Shown: one piece after another, positions 20,972 through 32,272 of the stretch
Numbering within the stretch: position 1 is the stretch's first letter
Layout: each line of letters starts with the position of its first letter
Source of the DNA: Azolla caroliniana
Lineage: Eukaryota; Polypodiophyta
Assembly: GCA_043228905.1 (NCBI GenBank)
Contig: JBHGNT010000017.1
Coordinates: forward strand, 5,208,001 to 5,272,000
Length of the DNA stretch: 64,000 nucleotides
Direction: 5' to 3'
Made by a program: the position numbers and the translations under genes
Notes under the pieces: model-generated
Told to the model about the DNA's origin: nothing
Databases searched by the model: none
The model's input: the letters and a program-made list of their open reading frames with translations, nothing else

Positions 20972-22862
20972 TCACAATTTCGTTGATCTTGTAATGCGCT
21001 TGTTATTGGTGCCAATCTTTTGTGATTTTACATTCTTCTTTATCTTAAATCCTTTAGGTATCAACTTACTAAGTGGTACTTCATCATCAAAGGCATCAGA
21101 GACAGGGGTGGATGTATGGGCACCATGTATCAGTGGCAATCTTGAGAGAGCAACTGTGTTTTCTACAACTGCAATGCTTGTACACACATCCACAAAGGTA
21201 TTGTTGATAGTAAAATTATCACTCGTCTTGTTCTCCACATGTTGTTACTCCTGTATGTAGGCTATGGTAGTACTCATGGTCAACTCCTGGCTGGTGATGA
21301 TAGTCATCTCATTCATAAGACCACTGTGCTCCCCTTCCTGGGTGGTTTTTATTTCCCTGTCCTCATGGGTGATGCTAGTATGCTCGTTCTTAGTACAATT
21401 ATGCTCTTGTATGTGGGTTGTAGCAGTACTCATGGTGAACTCCTCTTGGATGGTGATAGTCACCTCATTCTTAAGACCACCATGCTCCCCTTATTGGGTG
21501 GTCTTTATTGCCCTATCCTCATGGGTGGTGCTAGTATGCAAATTCTTAGTACAATCAGGTTGTTGTATGTGGGCTTTGGCAATACTCATGGTCAACTCCT
21601 CTTGTACGGTGGTTGTCACCTCAGTCTTAAGACAACTGTGCTCCCCTTCTTGGGTGGTCTTTCTTGCCCGGTCCTCATGGGTGATGCAAGTATGCTCGTT
21701 CTCAATACAATCAACCTCATCTTCAGTACTAGTGATATCCTTTCCACACTCATCATGGGCTTCTTTAGACAAATTGTTGTTTGTACATTCCAACTTCTCT
21801 TCAAATATGAATGCTTCTCCTTCCTTCTTTTCACAGTCCTCACGTGTGGAAGATGTGCTTCTAGAGTCTGCCTCCGTGCAAAGGTTAGTCCCAGAATCTG
21901 ACTCTTCACTTGTGCTCCATATAGTTCCTGATTCGTTTGATTGCAGTTGGGAATCTGACTGCTCTTGTAAACCTAAATAATGGGATCCCAAAGAATATTA
22001 GTATCAAATCACATACTCAAAAGTTTGCAAACATACCAGCAACTATGAACATAGGAGGTTAATAGCCACATTTTAACCTATTGTTACTTCATCATATTGT
22101 ACAACCGTAGACAACCCATTGCAAGTGGTAGGGTCAATCATCTTCTCCACAACATCTAAGTGTTCATCAGATTTAGGGATGGTGCCAATCGCAGGTTGGA
22201 GCTCATTGTGAATAGAAGCTTTCATAATAGTATCTATAGAATGCACCAAAAGCGCCACTATAATAGGGTTGTTATGATCTAAATCATTGTTTTCTTAGAG
22301 GGCTTTTGACGTGTACCTGGGAGTGCACATAAATTCATCTTCATGATCAGGCTTTGGACTCGTATCTCCTCTCCTAAGATCATTTCGTCAACAACTAGTA
22401 ACACAAATACATGGTATTAGACAATGCATTAAGTTGACAACTCTCCAGATAGGTGAGAACATATATGACTCACCATTGCATTCAACTCTGCCTTTCTTGC
22501 CCTTTCCATACAACTTTCTTGCAACATTCCGCTTCTTAGTGGGCTCTTTTTTAAAGACATCAGGCATTCAACATACACACAAATGAGAAATAAGATGTGG
22601 AACCACAATTTGTGTTACCTGGATTGATGTGATGTTGACTAGAGCTTGGGGAATTTGTTTGCAGAAGCATATGTTCCAATGCTCCAATGACCCTTCTCAT
22701 ACATTCATCTTCATCATAAAACTCATAGGTTACTGGTAATGAAGGTCTCTGAACCTTGGAATGTGCAGCAGATACCGAGGGTTTAGGCACAAGAGCTGAT
22801 TGTTCCATTATCTTCCCTTGCGTGTAGTTGCTTGACACTACAACATTCATTGCAAGAAACAA
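20972..22862 (-). pseudogene. Repeat-containing unknown gene, broken
   Basis: I do not recognise this gene. One minus-strand frame runs 21991 to 20972 (about 340 codons) with only two stops, TAA at 21491-21493 and 21245-21247. The first differs from sister repeats by one base (Glu codon to stop). It has an acidic Ser/Thr/Glu-rich start (EESDSGTNLCTEADSRS), three 52-residue repeats (THEDR.IKTTQEGEHS), and a basic end (IPKGFKIKKNVKSQK..NKRITRSTKL). ATTATTTAG just upstream of 21975 looks like a splice acceptor. Upstream open pieces at 22073-22258, about 22475-22560 (KKEPTKKRNVARKLYGKGKK) and 22560-22862 (RRVIGALEHMLLQTNSPSSS) may be earlier exons. It lies tail-to-tail with the transposase-like gene, so it may be an accessory gene of the same DNA transposon (inference). 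Confidence 0.5.
21248..21720 (-). repeat. Three tandem 156-bp coding repeats
   Basis: The anchor CCTCATGGGTG recurs at 21361, 21517 and 21673, an exact 156-bp period (52 codons). Copies differ by substitutions but not in length, so the frame was kept while they diverged. Confidence 0.9.
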
Positions 22863-22900
22863 AAAAAACCTTCAACGTTAGTACCGTGATATAAAAAATA

Positions 22901-23608
22901 TGACAGGAACTACACACTCCCGATGAACAACGCTCGGCCACAACCGAGCCTAGAATAAAACACAAAAAATAGGAAATGAAACACAACACGATAGAGAGAA
23001 TGTACAATAAGAAAGCATCGAGGCCACGACCTCGAGCTTACTATCTTCACCACATGCGGCGGTTACAATCAGAGGCGACGACCTCTTCCTCTCTCTCACT
23101 CTCTCTGTACACAGTTGCACACTCTAATCTTGCACCAACAAGAAATGACAACAACATCTCTAAGTTTGCCCTAAGTCATATTTATACTAATATAACTTTT
23201 CGGCTATTTACAAATATAGCCCTGATGGACTCTCAGAAAACATATTTACGATATGTCCCTTCATCCGGTGAGCACTTCTCACCGGGCCTTCATCATCCGG
23301 CTCTTGCCGGGTGTTCCTCATCCGGTTCTCACCGGGTCCTCCGTAGCCGGGTACTCCTCATCCGGCACTTGCCGGGTACACCACATCCGGTTCTCACCGG
23401 GTCTTCACCATCCGGCTCTTGTCGAGTACTCGTCATCCGGTTCTCACCGGGTCTTCCGTTGCCGAGTATTTGTCATCCGGTTCTCACCGGGTCTTCCGTA
23501 GCCAGGTAGTCCACATTCGGTTTCGGCCGAGGCCTATCGGCCTCGGCCGAGTTTACTCATCAGTACTGTTCTTCTCACTTCCCATCCGGAAGGATCTGTT
23601 TCCTAACA
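22901..23608 (-). repeat. Solo LTR N (copia-related)
   Basis: 708 bp, TGACAGGAAC..TCCTAACA on plus, so sense (TGTTAGGAAACAG start, TTCCTGTCA end) is minus. Perfect TSD AAATA at 22896-22900 and 23609-23613. It shares the end GTTCCTGTCA with LTR E and contains a CCGGATG-type minisatellite at about 23262-23525. Confidence 0.92.
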
Positions 23609-23778
23609 AAATACAATGTAGGTCACAAGAGTTGTACTACTAAATCATTAGGCTACACCTAGTTCCCATATTACACAACTAGTACTAATCGTGAACAATG
23701 TACTACAAGTATAGAACAATGTACTATACTAGTATTGGGCAAGTTGTAATATAGATTGGCCTAACATCTAATCCAACA
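23609..23778. other. AT-rich flank of solo LTR N, no gene seen
   Basis: Continuation of the 16135-22900 AT-rich block after the LTR N insertion. It is rich in AGTACTA and GTACTA motifs and I see no coding sequence. Confidence 0.6.
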
Positions 23779-24036
23779 TGTTGGGAAATCAGTCCCTCTG
23801 GATGGGATCCGGTTATGGATGAAGAGGACCCGGTGAGAACCGGAAACCGGATCAAATGTACCCAGAGAGAACTGTAAGAGATATGGAAACCGGATTGGAT
23901 GGACCCGGTGAGAACCGAAAGAGAAGACATACTTGTAAATATGTTTTGAACAAGCCTATTGAGGCTATATTTGTAAATAGCCCTAAGTTCATATAAGTAT
24001 AAATATGACTTAGGGCAATCACTTTACGAGTGTTAT
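23779..24036 (+). repeat. Truncated copia LTR (D-type), first 258 bp
   Basis: Starts TGTTGGGAAATCAGTCCCTCTGG and follows the 3' LTR of copia D (59826 on) through GTATAAATATGACTTAGGGC. It then stops at a junction with gypsy G3 sequence. It could be the remains of D's 5' LTR, but this is not provable here. Confidence 0.7.
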
Positions 24037-24657
24037 AGCCATATTGAGCACCGAAATTGAGCGAACAACGGACCTACGAAAGGTCCTTGACGAACAGATC
24101 CTCGACAGCAAGGTGGAGTTGTTGTTACGGGAGGTACTCGGGATTTCCAAGAAGGAGTTCCACGACTGCATTGTAGACTTGGTAAAGAGTAACTGGCTCT
24201 CGACGGAACCGGAGCCGGATAAGCCTTCGGAGGTGCGGACGACACGCCTAGAAGACATGGCCCTAGAGGACGAGTTGGCGGACACGCACTATTCGAAGTT
24301 GCATTGGGTCAGAGCCACTACGGAGACCCCTGTTCGGATCAGGGACGTTCCGGAGACGGTAGTTGCATTGATAGACCATGGATCCGAAATCAACTTGATG
24401 TTTATGGATTTCTATAAGAAAGGGAAATGGCCGATCAACACCAAGCACGTGTGGAAGATACACGCGGTGACGCGCGCTACGGACGAACTGCATGGTGCGT
24501 GCCCGAATGTGTGCGTAAAGATCGGCGACATCGAGATAGATCAACACTTCTCTGTGCAGGAGACATCCTCGCACCCGGTGATACTCGGCGAACTGTACAT
24601 TACGGCGGCACGTATGGAAACGAAGGTGCTTGACAACGGTTCGGCATACGCGCGCGT
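24037..24657 (+). pseudogene. Gypsy G3: protease fragment
   Basis: The open frame from 24044 encodes the region before and across a retropepsin-like domain: EVLGISKKEFHDCIVDLVK, then VVALIDHGSEINLM (about 24358-24400) and SSHPVILGELYITAARMETK. It is homologous to the minus-strand frame at 43534-44217 and to the start of G1. The expected D-S/T-G motif is DHG here. It is cut at SAYARV by the G2 LTR at 24658. Confidence 0.8.
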
Positions 24658-25406
24658 TGTCGAGGTTATTCTCGCGGATGCGTAGAAGTCGGGGACCACG
24701 GGGGTCTTGAACCAAGGAATCAAGAAAGCGAGGAGGGGGGAGTTTAGAGACTGCGTAGGTCTTGGGACCACGGGAAAACAGGTAAGGATAGCACTCGGGA
24801 GAGAGTAAGAGAGTCGTGCGTGGATGCAGACACGGTCAAAGACACTGGGCAAAGGCACTGGGCACGACGTGTGTTAGGAGAAAAAGGGTTTCTATTAAAC
24901 AAAGCAAGTGCGTGGTGTTGCAGGTGAATACAACCGGATCAGAGCCGGCGATGGAGCGTAGAGCTTCGTAAAAGCCAGTTACAAAGAGACGTCGGTGCGC
25001 AGAAGGTCGATCCCTAGGTTGGGAGCACTTGGGCGTTTGACGCGAGCAGGGGAAGCGCCTTCTTCCGCGATTAGTTGTCGATCCTTCTCTGTATATCCTT
25101 TCCTCTAGATGGCATCCCGAAGACAGTCAAAGGTCGCCCCTTTTATAGCACAAGGAGCAACCGTTACAAGCATTCATGACCCGTCACTTTTCATCCTAGA
25201 TTTTCTCCCATGATTTACTCTCCTCGTAACTCTCCCTACTTATGCGATGTCTATATCTTCTTTAATGCTCTAACTACCTAGTACCCCTCGTTATACTCAT
25301 GCCTAGTACTTGTCCTATTTAATTCCCTCGAGGTGTGCACTCGTGTACACTGGTGTCCCTGTGCGTTTCACCTTGTTTCCGCTTATGGCCTAGAATCTTC
25401 ACGACA
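24658..25406 (-). repeat. 3' LTR of gypsy G2
   Basis: 749 bp. In minus sense it starts TGTCGTGAAGATTCTAGGCC next to a polypurine-like TAGTGGGGGTGGA that follows the G2 integrase stop, and it ends CCTCGACA. TATAAAAGG lies in the minus sense near 25140. It is related to solo LTRs X1 and X2. Confidence 0.85.
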
Positions 25407-28400
25407 TCCACCCCCACTAAACCACACATCCTCCGGTATGTGCCGGATTGCGAATTTAGTGAGGGATTCCGGGCCATCGGTTACTCGTCATCCTCTCCTG
25501 AACTGGCACTTTCAGCTCCCGGGTTCAGTTCTGCTTTGTTCCATCTCTTGAAGGCTTTTATCCGCTTCCTAGCCACCGGAGTCGTTATCCGCGTCCCGTC
25601 GAGCTCTGCGAGATGATACGTCGCGTTGTTGTTGGCGCTATTTACCATGTACAGTCCGAACCAATGCTTCGCAAACTTGCGAGTAGACCTATGCTAGTTG
25701 TCAAGGCTGATGTCGTAGACTAATAGCCAATCACCTTTCTCGATCATCCTTGGCCGAACCGGGCTTTGTTTCGGATCTACGCTTCTTTCAACTTTGTCAT
25801 GGCTTGTTCTATGTCTTCCAGTCGTCGCTCGAGTTGCCGGATTCATGCCGCTAGAAGCTCTTCTCTGCTCATTTCATTAGACCAATCGATTGTCGTCCAC
25901 GAGGCAATCGTTCTCTCAACTCGCATGATGGGTTTTTGTTCGTACATTAGTTCTGCCGGCATGTACCCTATCACCGAACTGTGGGTGGTCCTGTTCGCCC
26001 ACAACGCGTATAGAGGCAACCTCGACCAGTTGCCGACTCGACCTTCGCACAATGATCGGACCGTGGCCCCATTCAATCTTTCCATTCGCCTCGGGGTTGT
26101 ACGACGTTGTGAGGGACAGTTTTACGCCTAACCAATCGAATAGTTCCTCAGCCTCTTCCGCGTCTAGCTCTCCTCGGTCAGCCACGATTTTCCCCATGCA
26201 CCCATATCGGCATATGACATCCTCGATCAAAAACTTACATACTGCCGTGGTGGTCTTGTTCGTTAGTGCTCGTTCCTCTACCTGGTTGGTTAGGTCCTCT
26301 CTAGCTAGCACTAGGTATCGCTTCTGCCCTTCACCCATGGGCATCATAACTAAGTCAACCATCCACTTGAAGTGCACGGTCGGAGGATAAGTCGGGTGTA
26401 GTTCGTCGCGGTGCCGAACCACCGAGTGCATCTGGCAGCTTTCGCATGTAGACACGAAGTCGTGCACGCTCTTGTACATGCTTGGCCACTAGTATTTTTC
26501 CTTTAACTTCTCGAATGTAGCCCATGTACCCTGGTGTCCAGACCAAGGGCTCTCGTGGAACTCCGATATTAGCTTATGTTGGTCATCCATTCGCGCTATA
26601 ACCTGGAGCGGCGCGTCGTTTCACCTTTTTGGGACCCTCCAGATTTTCCTGTTCCGTAGGAAATATCTGTACGCCTTCTTCCGGAGCTGTCCGGCCTCCT
26701 CCCTAGTCATTGAGACGTCCTTCGTCATTGTCTTCAGAAACTTCCCGATTAGAAGCCATTCTCCGTCGTAGTCGTCTTCGTCGAATTCATTCACTGGCAG
26801 AGTGCTTCGTCTTTTTAAATTCATCCTCGCTAATTTGAAGAAGTCTGCGCCGACTTCTTCGTTCTCTGATACCATGCTGTCGTTGTCCTCGAATCTTGCT
26901 CTTTACCCGAGATGTGTCGTATCTCCGGGTTCAGGGACGATGTACGCAATCCACCTGAGCATGGCCAGGTCAGGGGTCGCGCATCCGGAGACCATACCAA
27001 GAATCGGCAGGCAGTCCGTTTCTATAATTACTTCCGCCCTGATTAAGTATTCTTTGTCGACCTTAACCGCCGAAACGATACCCCACAGCTCGCGCTTGAC
27101 TTGGGCGTATCCTCGCTGTCGTTCACTTAGTACCTTCGCACCGAACCGGATAGGGAAGTGCGTGCCGTCTTTGTCCTCTTGATTCACAACCCATCCGATC
27201 CTAGTCGGGCTAGTGTCCACTGTGATGTAGACCGGGCTAGTGTCCATTCGAATTTCCTGCTCTTCTTTAGCAAGTTGTAGAGCGGTTCGGCGACGTGCGC
27301 ATAGTGAGGGATCCATATGTGGTACAAGGCACATGCCCCTAAGAATCACCAGACTTCTGTGACGGATCCGCACTCCTCCCTCATTGCCGAGATGGCCTCT
27401 ACCTTGGTCGGTGATGGCTTCCGGCCGTACGACCCACATAGGTGGCCAACCACTAATATCTCTTGTTTCCCGAAGGCCGACTTCTCTCCCGAGAAGGTAA
27501 GTTGCGCGCCTTCGAGCCTTTGTAGTATCTTTTCGCAATCGGCAATGTGGTCCATGACAAACCTTCGGCACCCGTCCATGCTGATCGACTCATCCTTGGT
27601 GTCCTCCGGACACCCCTTGATAGGGATGTCGTCCAGGAAAGGCATGGTGATGTCCGGAATGCAATCCCTCAGAAATCTGTGCATAGCATTCACCATGTGT
27701 GCAACCAAGTTGGTTCCTCCTTGTGGTAAGGTGCACATCCGAACTAGACCGAGAGGGGTTCGCATCATGTTGGAATTAGTCGTATCCTGAGTAAAGGTCT
27801 CAGAACAAGTATATGGACCTTCCAGCGAAGGCTTCCGCGAACTCATCGATCGACGGTCCAACTCCCATATTGCGGATGGTCACTTTGTTGACCGGTTGTA
27901 AGTCCTGGATGACCCGCAACGTACCGTTCTTCTTCGGTACCGTAAACCACCGGTTAGAATAGGGGGCACTCGGCAGTTCGAGGATGCCCAACTCTACTTT
28001 CTGTTTAAGGAGCTCCATCAACATCGGCATGTGAGCCCTCGGTACTTGGATTGGCTTGAGGCTCCATGGTATGTGCGGTACCGTAAATATTACCATTGGC
28101 TCGACGATGGTCGGGTCGACGCACCCGATCTCTCCTGGTGAGAATGCGAAGGCCTTTCCGTGCCTTTCGAGCATCCTTCTGAACCGATCCTCTTCCACCG
28201 GTAGCAGGAAACCACCCCACTGATCTTCAGTTCTCGTAGCGTTTTCTCGGTGAAACGGTGCCCTATGCCGGCCGGATCCCGCAAGCTGGGGTCGGTAGCG
28301 ACCCCCTTTATTCGTTCCTAGCTACCCTCCGGCAAGGGAGCCGTGATGGGCTTCACCTTCCGGTCCACAATCTTGTATTTCGTGTCTACTCGGGCAATCC

Positions 28401-28762
28401 GATGCACCCGGGTTCCTCTTTCAAAGTCCACAATGACTTCATACATGTTGATCGAGTTGACCGGTATGACTCGGTCTTCGCTTATACCTCCTTCGATTAC
28501 CTTCCCAATTTCACCCAGGGTGTCATCGAACGAGACCGCCTCCACGGCTTCCCCAATTCCTTCGTCGTGGCTCAAGGATCCACACGCCTTTAAGCGTATG
28601 TCGGCCCATTTTCTTTCTCGGCCACTGATGCTGACTATGGTACATCCTCCATTGTCAGAGAACAAAACTTTCCTACCTATTTTACAGGTGTGGGGAGCTT
28701 TCCGGTTATTCAGACTATCATGGCCCCACACCTTGATAGCCCTTTTTAAAAATCCGCCTTGT
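25407..28762 (-). pseudogene. Gypsy G2: pol (RT, RNase H, integrase), 3' half
   Basis: Leftward order from 28762: linker with DTKYKIVDRKVKPITAPLP (28318-28731); RT (27800-28198, then 27346-27861) with YSNRWFTVPKKNGTLR, RTPLGLVRMCTLPQGG and active site FLDDIP (about 27620); RNase H (26903-27260) with VDTSPTRIGW and FGAKVLSERQRGYAQ; integrase with CESC (26450), MVDLVMM, VADRGELD and NPEANGKIEWGHG (25916-26479). The last stretch (25550-25620) ends in an acidic tail and stop. Frames are broken at least at about 26495 (KY*WPSMY), 26875, 27340 and 28320. Element H splits it from its protease and gag at 43603-45626. Confidence 0.88.
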
Positions 28763-29154
28763 TGTTGGCCGGTCAGAAGTGGAAGGACAAGTGGGAAGGC
28801 GGAATCGGATAGAATAATATAAAGTAAATATTAGTAGAATTATTATTCGGAGGGACGGATCCGGTACAGTTGTACCGATCCGGATCCGGACCGATTCGGA
28901 TGCCGGTTGCCTAAGCGCACCATTTTGTAATCTTGCCGGATGCCTATAAAAGGATCCGATGAATTGTAATGAGTTTTTACGGAAGTAATACAAGCTTAAC
29001 TATTTGTGATTATTTTAGTGTCTGTATTGTCTTACCGTCTGTGCTAATTGTAACTATCTTACGCGTGTACTCTAACATCCAATCCTCACCACCCCCTTTG
29101 GAGAAGTGTCGGAAAGACACTTGTGTTGGGGCTAGTCCGGCCAGCAATACAACA
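28763..29154 (+). repeat. 5' LTR of element H
   Basis: 392 bp; TATAAAAGG at 28945-28951; ends CAGCAATACAACA. Partner of 43211-43602. Confidence 0.93.
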
Positions 29155-29160
29155 CTATTT

Positions 29161-29176
29161 TGGTGACCACGATTCC
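29161..29176 (+). other. Candidate primer-binding site of element H
   Basis: TGGTGACCACGATTCC lies 6 nt after the LTR and starts with TGG as expected for a tRNA 3' end complement. I could not assign the tRNA. Confidence 0.55.
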
Positions 29177-29206
29177 TGCAAAGTGCAAAGAACAACTGGG
29201 GGATGG

Positions 29207-31147
29207 ATGTCTAGACCGAACGGCGACCACATCACCAAACGAGGGAGACGATACGCCGAACGACAGCAACGACGGGAAGCCTTGCAGCAAGCCGCCGAAG
29301 AGATCCGGCAAGATCGGTCATTCTCTAGAACTCTTCGGAGAGTCGCAGAAGAAGCACTGCAATTCCGGGGTCTGCAATTCCCTGACGAAGGCAGTAGCAT
29401 AACGAGCCTACAGGAGACGGAAACGATACTACAGACGCTCGCTGGGGGCGACGGAGACGCGGAAGCATTTGCAACACTCGAGTCGGAATCAGAAAGCGAC
29501 GAAAGCGTTGTGTCCCGATATAAAAGCAGCCACGACACACCGAACGACCCGATGGAAAGAGAGTCGGACGACTCATCGACACCGGAGCCAACGGAAGAAA
29601 TAACCTTGGAGTTCGGTGACCGGCAATCTCCGAGAGAGGCTGACAGGACACCGACACCACCCGTGGAAAAACCAAAGGAGCAGACACCGACGCCAACCGC
29701 AGAGAAAGAGCAGAGAGAGCAGGAGAGTCAGTTGGACGACACGATGCCGTATCCATACCCAAAGTACCGGGATGAGCCCGACGCGGAGGCTCATGTCTAC
29801 GCATTCCTCCAAACATGGGAAGCCAACCATGTTTCTCAAAGATTGACGGAGGCCGAAGCCGAACGATCCAAAGTCTCCGAATTCGGCATGACATTAGAAG
29901 GACCGGCGGCCCGATGGCATGCAAAGCACTTACCGGGCAGCTTTGCCACATTCGACGCCTTGAAGGCCAAATTCCTGCGGCTTTTTCACAGACAAGTTGA
30001 ACAAAGGGAATTGGTCAGTCAATTCTATACTACCCGGCAGGAAGAGCATGAAACCGTGCCACAATTCATAATTCGGTTCCAGACCTTGCACACCCAACTG
30101 ACAAGAGCACCACCCGAGGACGAAGCCAAGGTAGTCTTTTTGGCCGCGTTAAAGGAGCCACTTCGAACAATGTGCGGAGTCCTTGACTTCTGTACCAGCA
30201 CAATGGACCAAGTCATCGATTGGGTATTGGAAATGGACAAAACTAGCTCCTTCATGTCAATGGGGATGCTACACCGGGCACTCCCGAAGGAGGAAGATCT
30301 GAGGTTCCGGCAAGCCTTACAATGCACGACGTGCCTAAATTCGGGCCACTCGACGGTGGACTGCAATCTGCGCACACAATGTATGATCTGCAACTCTCAA
30401 GCACATACAACGGACCGTTGCGAGTATAACTTGTTAAATCGGAAGGCGGCACCGGTCCGACACATAGAACCGCGCAACAATCAGGACCCGGAAGAGGATC
30501 GATTCCGGAGAGATGACCGCAACCAACGTGAACGTGGTGACAGATACACTGACCGACAACGCGATAACTATGACCGAGAGGAAAAACGCAGAGATAACTA
30601 TCCCAGGGACCGGTATGACCGAGATGACTCCCCGGAGTATGATCGACGCAAAGACGAGAGACGCCATGGGAACCGAAACTTCCGACGAAATCAAAAGCGA
30701 GGATTTTTCCAAAGAGAGGAACGCCGGGAAGCAGCAAGGAATGACAACCTAGCATCGGCACCGTATAACCGGAAAGCCGAAGACAACCGCCTGAGTATAC
30801 CCACCTACCAAACCGGGGACAAAGGGGAAGGAAGTAACAACCACAAGGTGTATTGTTACTACTGCCGTAAAGAGGGCCATTATAGTAACCAATGCCCAAG
30901 CAAGACAAATGAAAAACAATCGGCAGTCAACATGGTTACTGCCGAAGTAATTGAGGTGCAGCAAGTCACAACCCGGTCGAAAGGGAAGGCTGCCGAATGG
31001 GAAGCCCAAGAGGCAATCAGGAAGCAAGCGGCGCAATGGATCGAGAAGGCCAATGAACAAAATGCGGCGGAGATAAGAGACCAGAATACGCCAAGGGAGG
31101 AAGAAATCACACAGCCAGTAGAAAACCCGACGTGGCAAGCACTCTAG
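29207..31147 (+). CDS. gag: Gag of element H (three CCHC knuckles)
   Basis: 646 residues from the first ATG after the primer site (MSRPNGDH). An upstream in-frame ATG at 29123 lies inside the LTR and was not chosen. Order: basic start (KRGRRYAERQQRREAL); acidic Pro/Thr-rich region; capsid-type domain (residues about 235-300: GPAARWHAKHLPGSFATF, FHRQVEQRELVSQFY); two close knuckles CTTCLNSGHSTVDC and CMICNSQAHTTDRC (about 374-405); a long Arg/Asp/Tyr-rich linker (about 415-520); and a third knuckle CYYCRKEGHYSNQC (about 550). Three knuckles with a charged spacer are more than the one or two usual in plant gypsy gag. The frame is intact. Protease begins in another frame just past the stop. Confidence 0.88.
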   Translation: MSRPNGDHITKRGRRYAERQQRREALQQAAEEIRQDRSFSRTLRRVAEEALQFRGLQFPDEGSSITSLQETETILQTLAGGDGDAEAFATLESESESDESVVSRYKSSHDTPNDPMERESDDSSTPEPTEEITLEFGDRQSPREADRTPTPPVEKPKEQTPTPTAEKEQREQESQLDDTMPYPYPKYRDEPDAEAHVYAFLQTWEANHVSQRLTEAEAERSKVSEFGMTLEGPAARWHAKHLPGSFATFDALKAKFLRLFHRQVEQRELVSQFYTTRQEEHETVPQFIIRFQTLHTQLTRAPPEDEAKVVFLAALKEPLRTMCGVLDFCTSTMDQVIDWVLEMDKTSSFMSMGMLHRALPKEEDLRFRQALQCTTCLNSGHSTVDCNLRTQCMICNSQAHTTDRCEYNLLNRKAAPVRHIEPRNNQDPEEDRFRRDDRNQRERGDRYTDRQRDNYDREEKRRDNYPRDRYDRDDSPEYDRRKDERRHGNRNFRRNQKRGFFQREERREAARNDNLASAPYNRKAEDNRLSIPTYQTGDKGEGSNNHKVYCYYCRKEGHYSNQCPSKTNEKQSAVNMVTAEVIEVQQVTTRSKGKAAEWEAQEAIRKQAAQWIEKANEQNAAEIRDQNTPREEEITQPVENPTWQAL

Positions 31148-32272
31148 GACTGTCAGATCGTGCTGCCATTAGCACGACTACTTCAGTTGGTGCCTCGGTT
31201 CACAGCAGATCTACAGGCAGCGGTTACCAAACCAAAGCCGACGCCAGCACCGGCATTCTTCTCCAACCCGGAAGAAGGACCAACTATGGTCGATACAAGC
31301 AGCCCGGCAATCACGGCAATCGTGAAAGGGAAGGAAATCGCCGGAACGATTATTGACGGGGGATACGGAGTAAACGTCATCAGCTGGCAAACATGCGATA
31401 ACCTAGGCATCCGGGAATGGGAACCATGTCCTTTTTGGTTACACATGGAGGATACCAGCTCAGTCCGACCGGCCGGGCTTATCCGGGACCTGGAAGTCGC
31501 TATCGGAGGCCACGTATTCCGTATATCGGCCGTCATGCTTCATCTGAACGTACAAGGCGCGTATCCTCTGCTGCTGGGATGACCATGGCTACGAACGGCC
31601 CATATTAAGCAGAATTGGGAAAAGAACATCATCACATTCCGGCGGGGAAAAACAAAGGTACGCGTGGCGATGCAACCACGGGTAATCGCCAGTAAAGAGG
31701 AAACCCCATTATACGCGGAGAGCATTAACATGTTGGAGGGGTTACCGGATGACGAGGTCGATCGATACCTAGAGGAACACCCACGAATCGTACCGCTATT
31801 TGAGGTAGACATCACGGCGGTGGTAGAACCGTATATCACGACACCGGGACAGGACGAACCGGATCAAGCAGCAATCCGGGAACTGCGCCAAGCACAAGAA
31901 TCATTAGAAAAAGAAATGACAATATCCCAGAGGGTGAAGGCATCCCAACTGGAGGAGGTGGACCTCGGCACAACAGACAAGCCCCGAGCGGTAAATGTTG
32001 CAAAGGAATTGCCGAAAGAAGAGAAGAAGGCAATGGTGGCGTTATTAACGGACTTCAAGGACATATTCACATGGTCGTATGAAGACATGCGAGGGCTGGA
32101 CCCTCAGCTGTACCAACACCAAATTCATCTGAGTACGGACGCAAAACCGATAGCTCAACGACGGTACCGAATGAACCCGAATTATGCAGCAAAGGTCAAG
32201 GAAGAGATCGACAAGCTTCTCCGGGTCGGATTTATCTGACCAGTAAAGCAGGCAACCTGGCTAAGCCCGATA
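31148..32272 (+). pseudogene. Element H protease and start of RT, two nonsense codons
   Basis: The frame from 31160 encodes a retropepsin-like domain with TIIDGGYGVNVIS (DGG at the catalytic position) and YPLLLG. A TGA at 31580-31582 interrupts LLLG.PWLRT. 31664-32239 continues with the linker and RT start (YEDMRGLDPQLYQHQI, AQRRYRMNPNYAAKVKEEID), then a second TGA at 32237-32239 (GFI.PVKQATWL). Both TGAs replace positions where Arg (CGA) is plausible, a C-to-T change at CpG. RT continues after copia I at 37596. Gag and protease are in different frames, so frameshifting or reinitiation would be required. Confidence 0.85.

Noticed and set aside
21239-21901. 220-residue plus-strand ORF over the 156-bp repeats
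   Set aside because: It is the antisense of the minus-strand repeat gene. Its sequence is hydrophobic and repetitive only because the opposite strand is, and the minus frame has the plausible composition and a splice acceptor.
23262-23525. CRISPR-like array
   Set aside because: Units are adjacent minisatellite repeats with no unique spacers, and lie inside a copia LTR.
29123-29206. Upstream ATG for element H gag
   Set aside because: It is inside the 5' LTR and upstream of the candidate primer site; the ATG at 29207 is the first after them.
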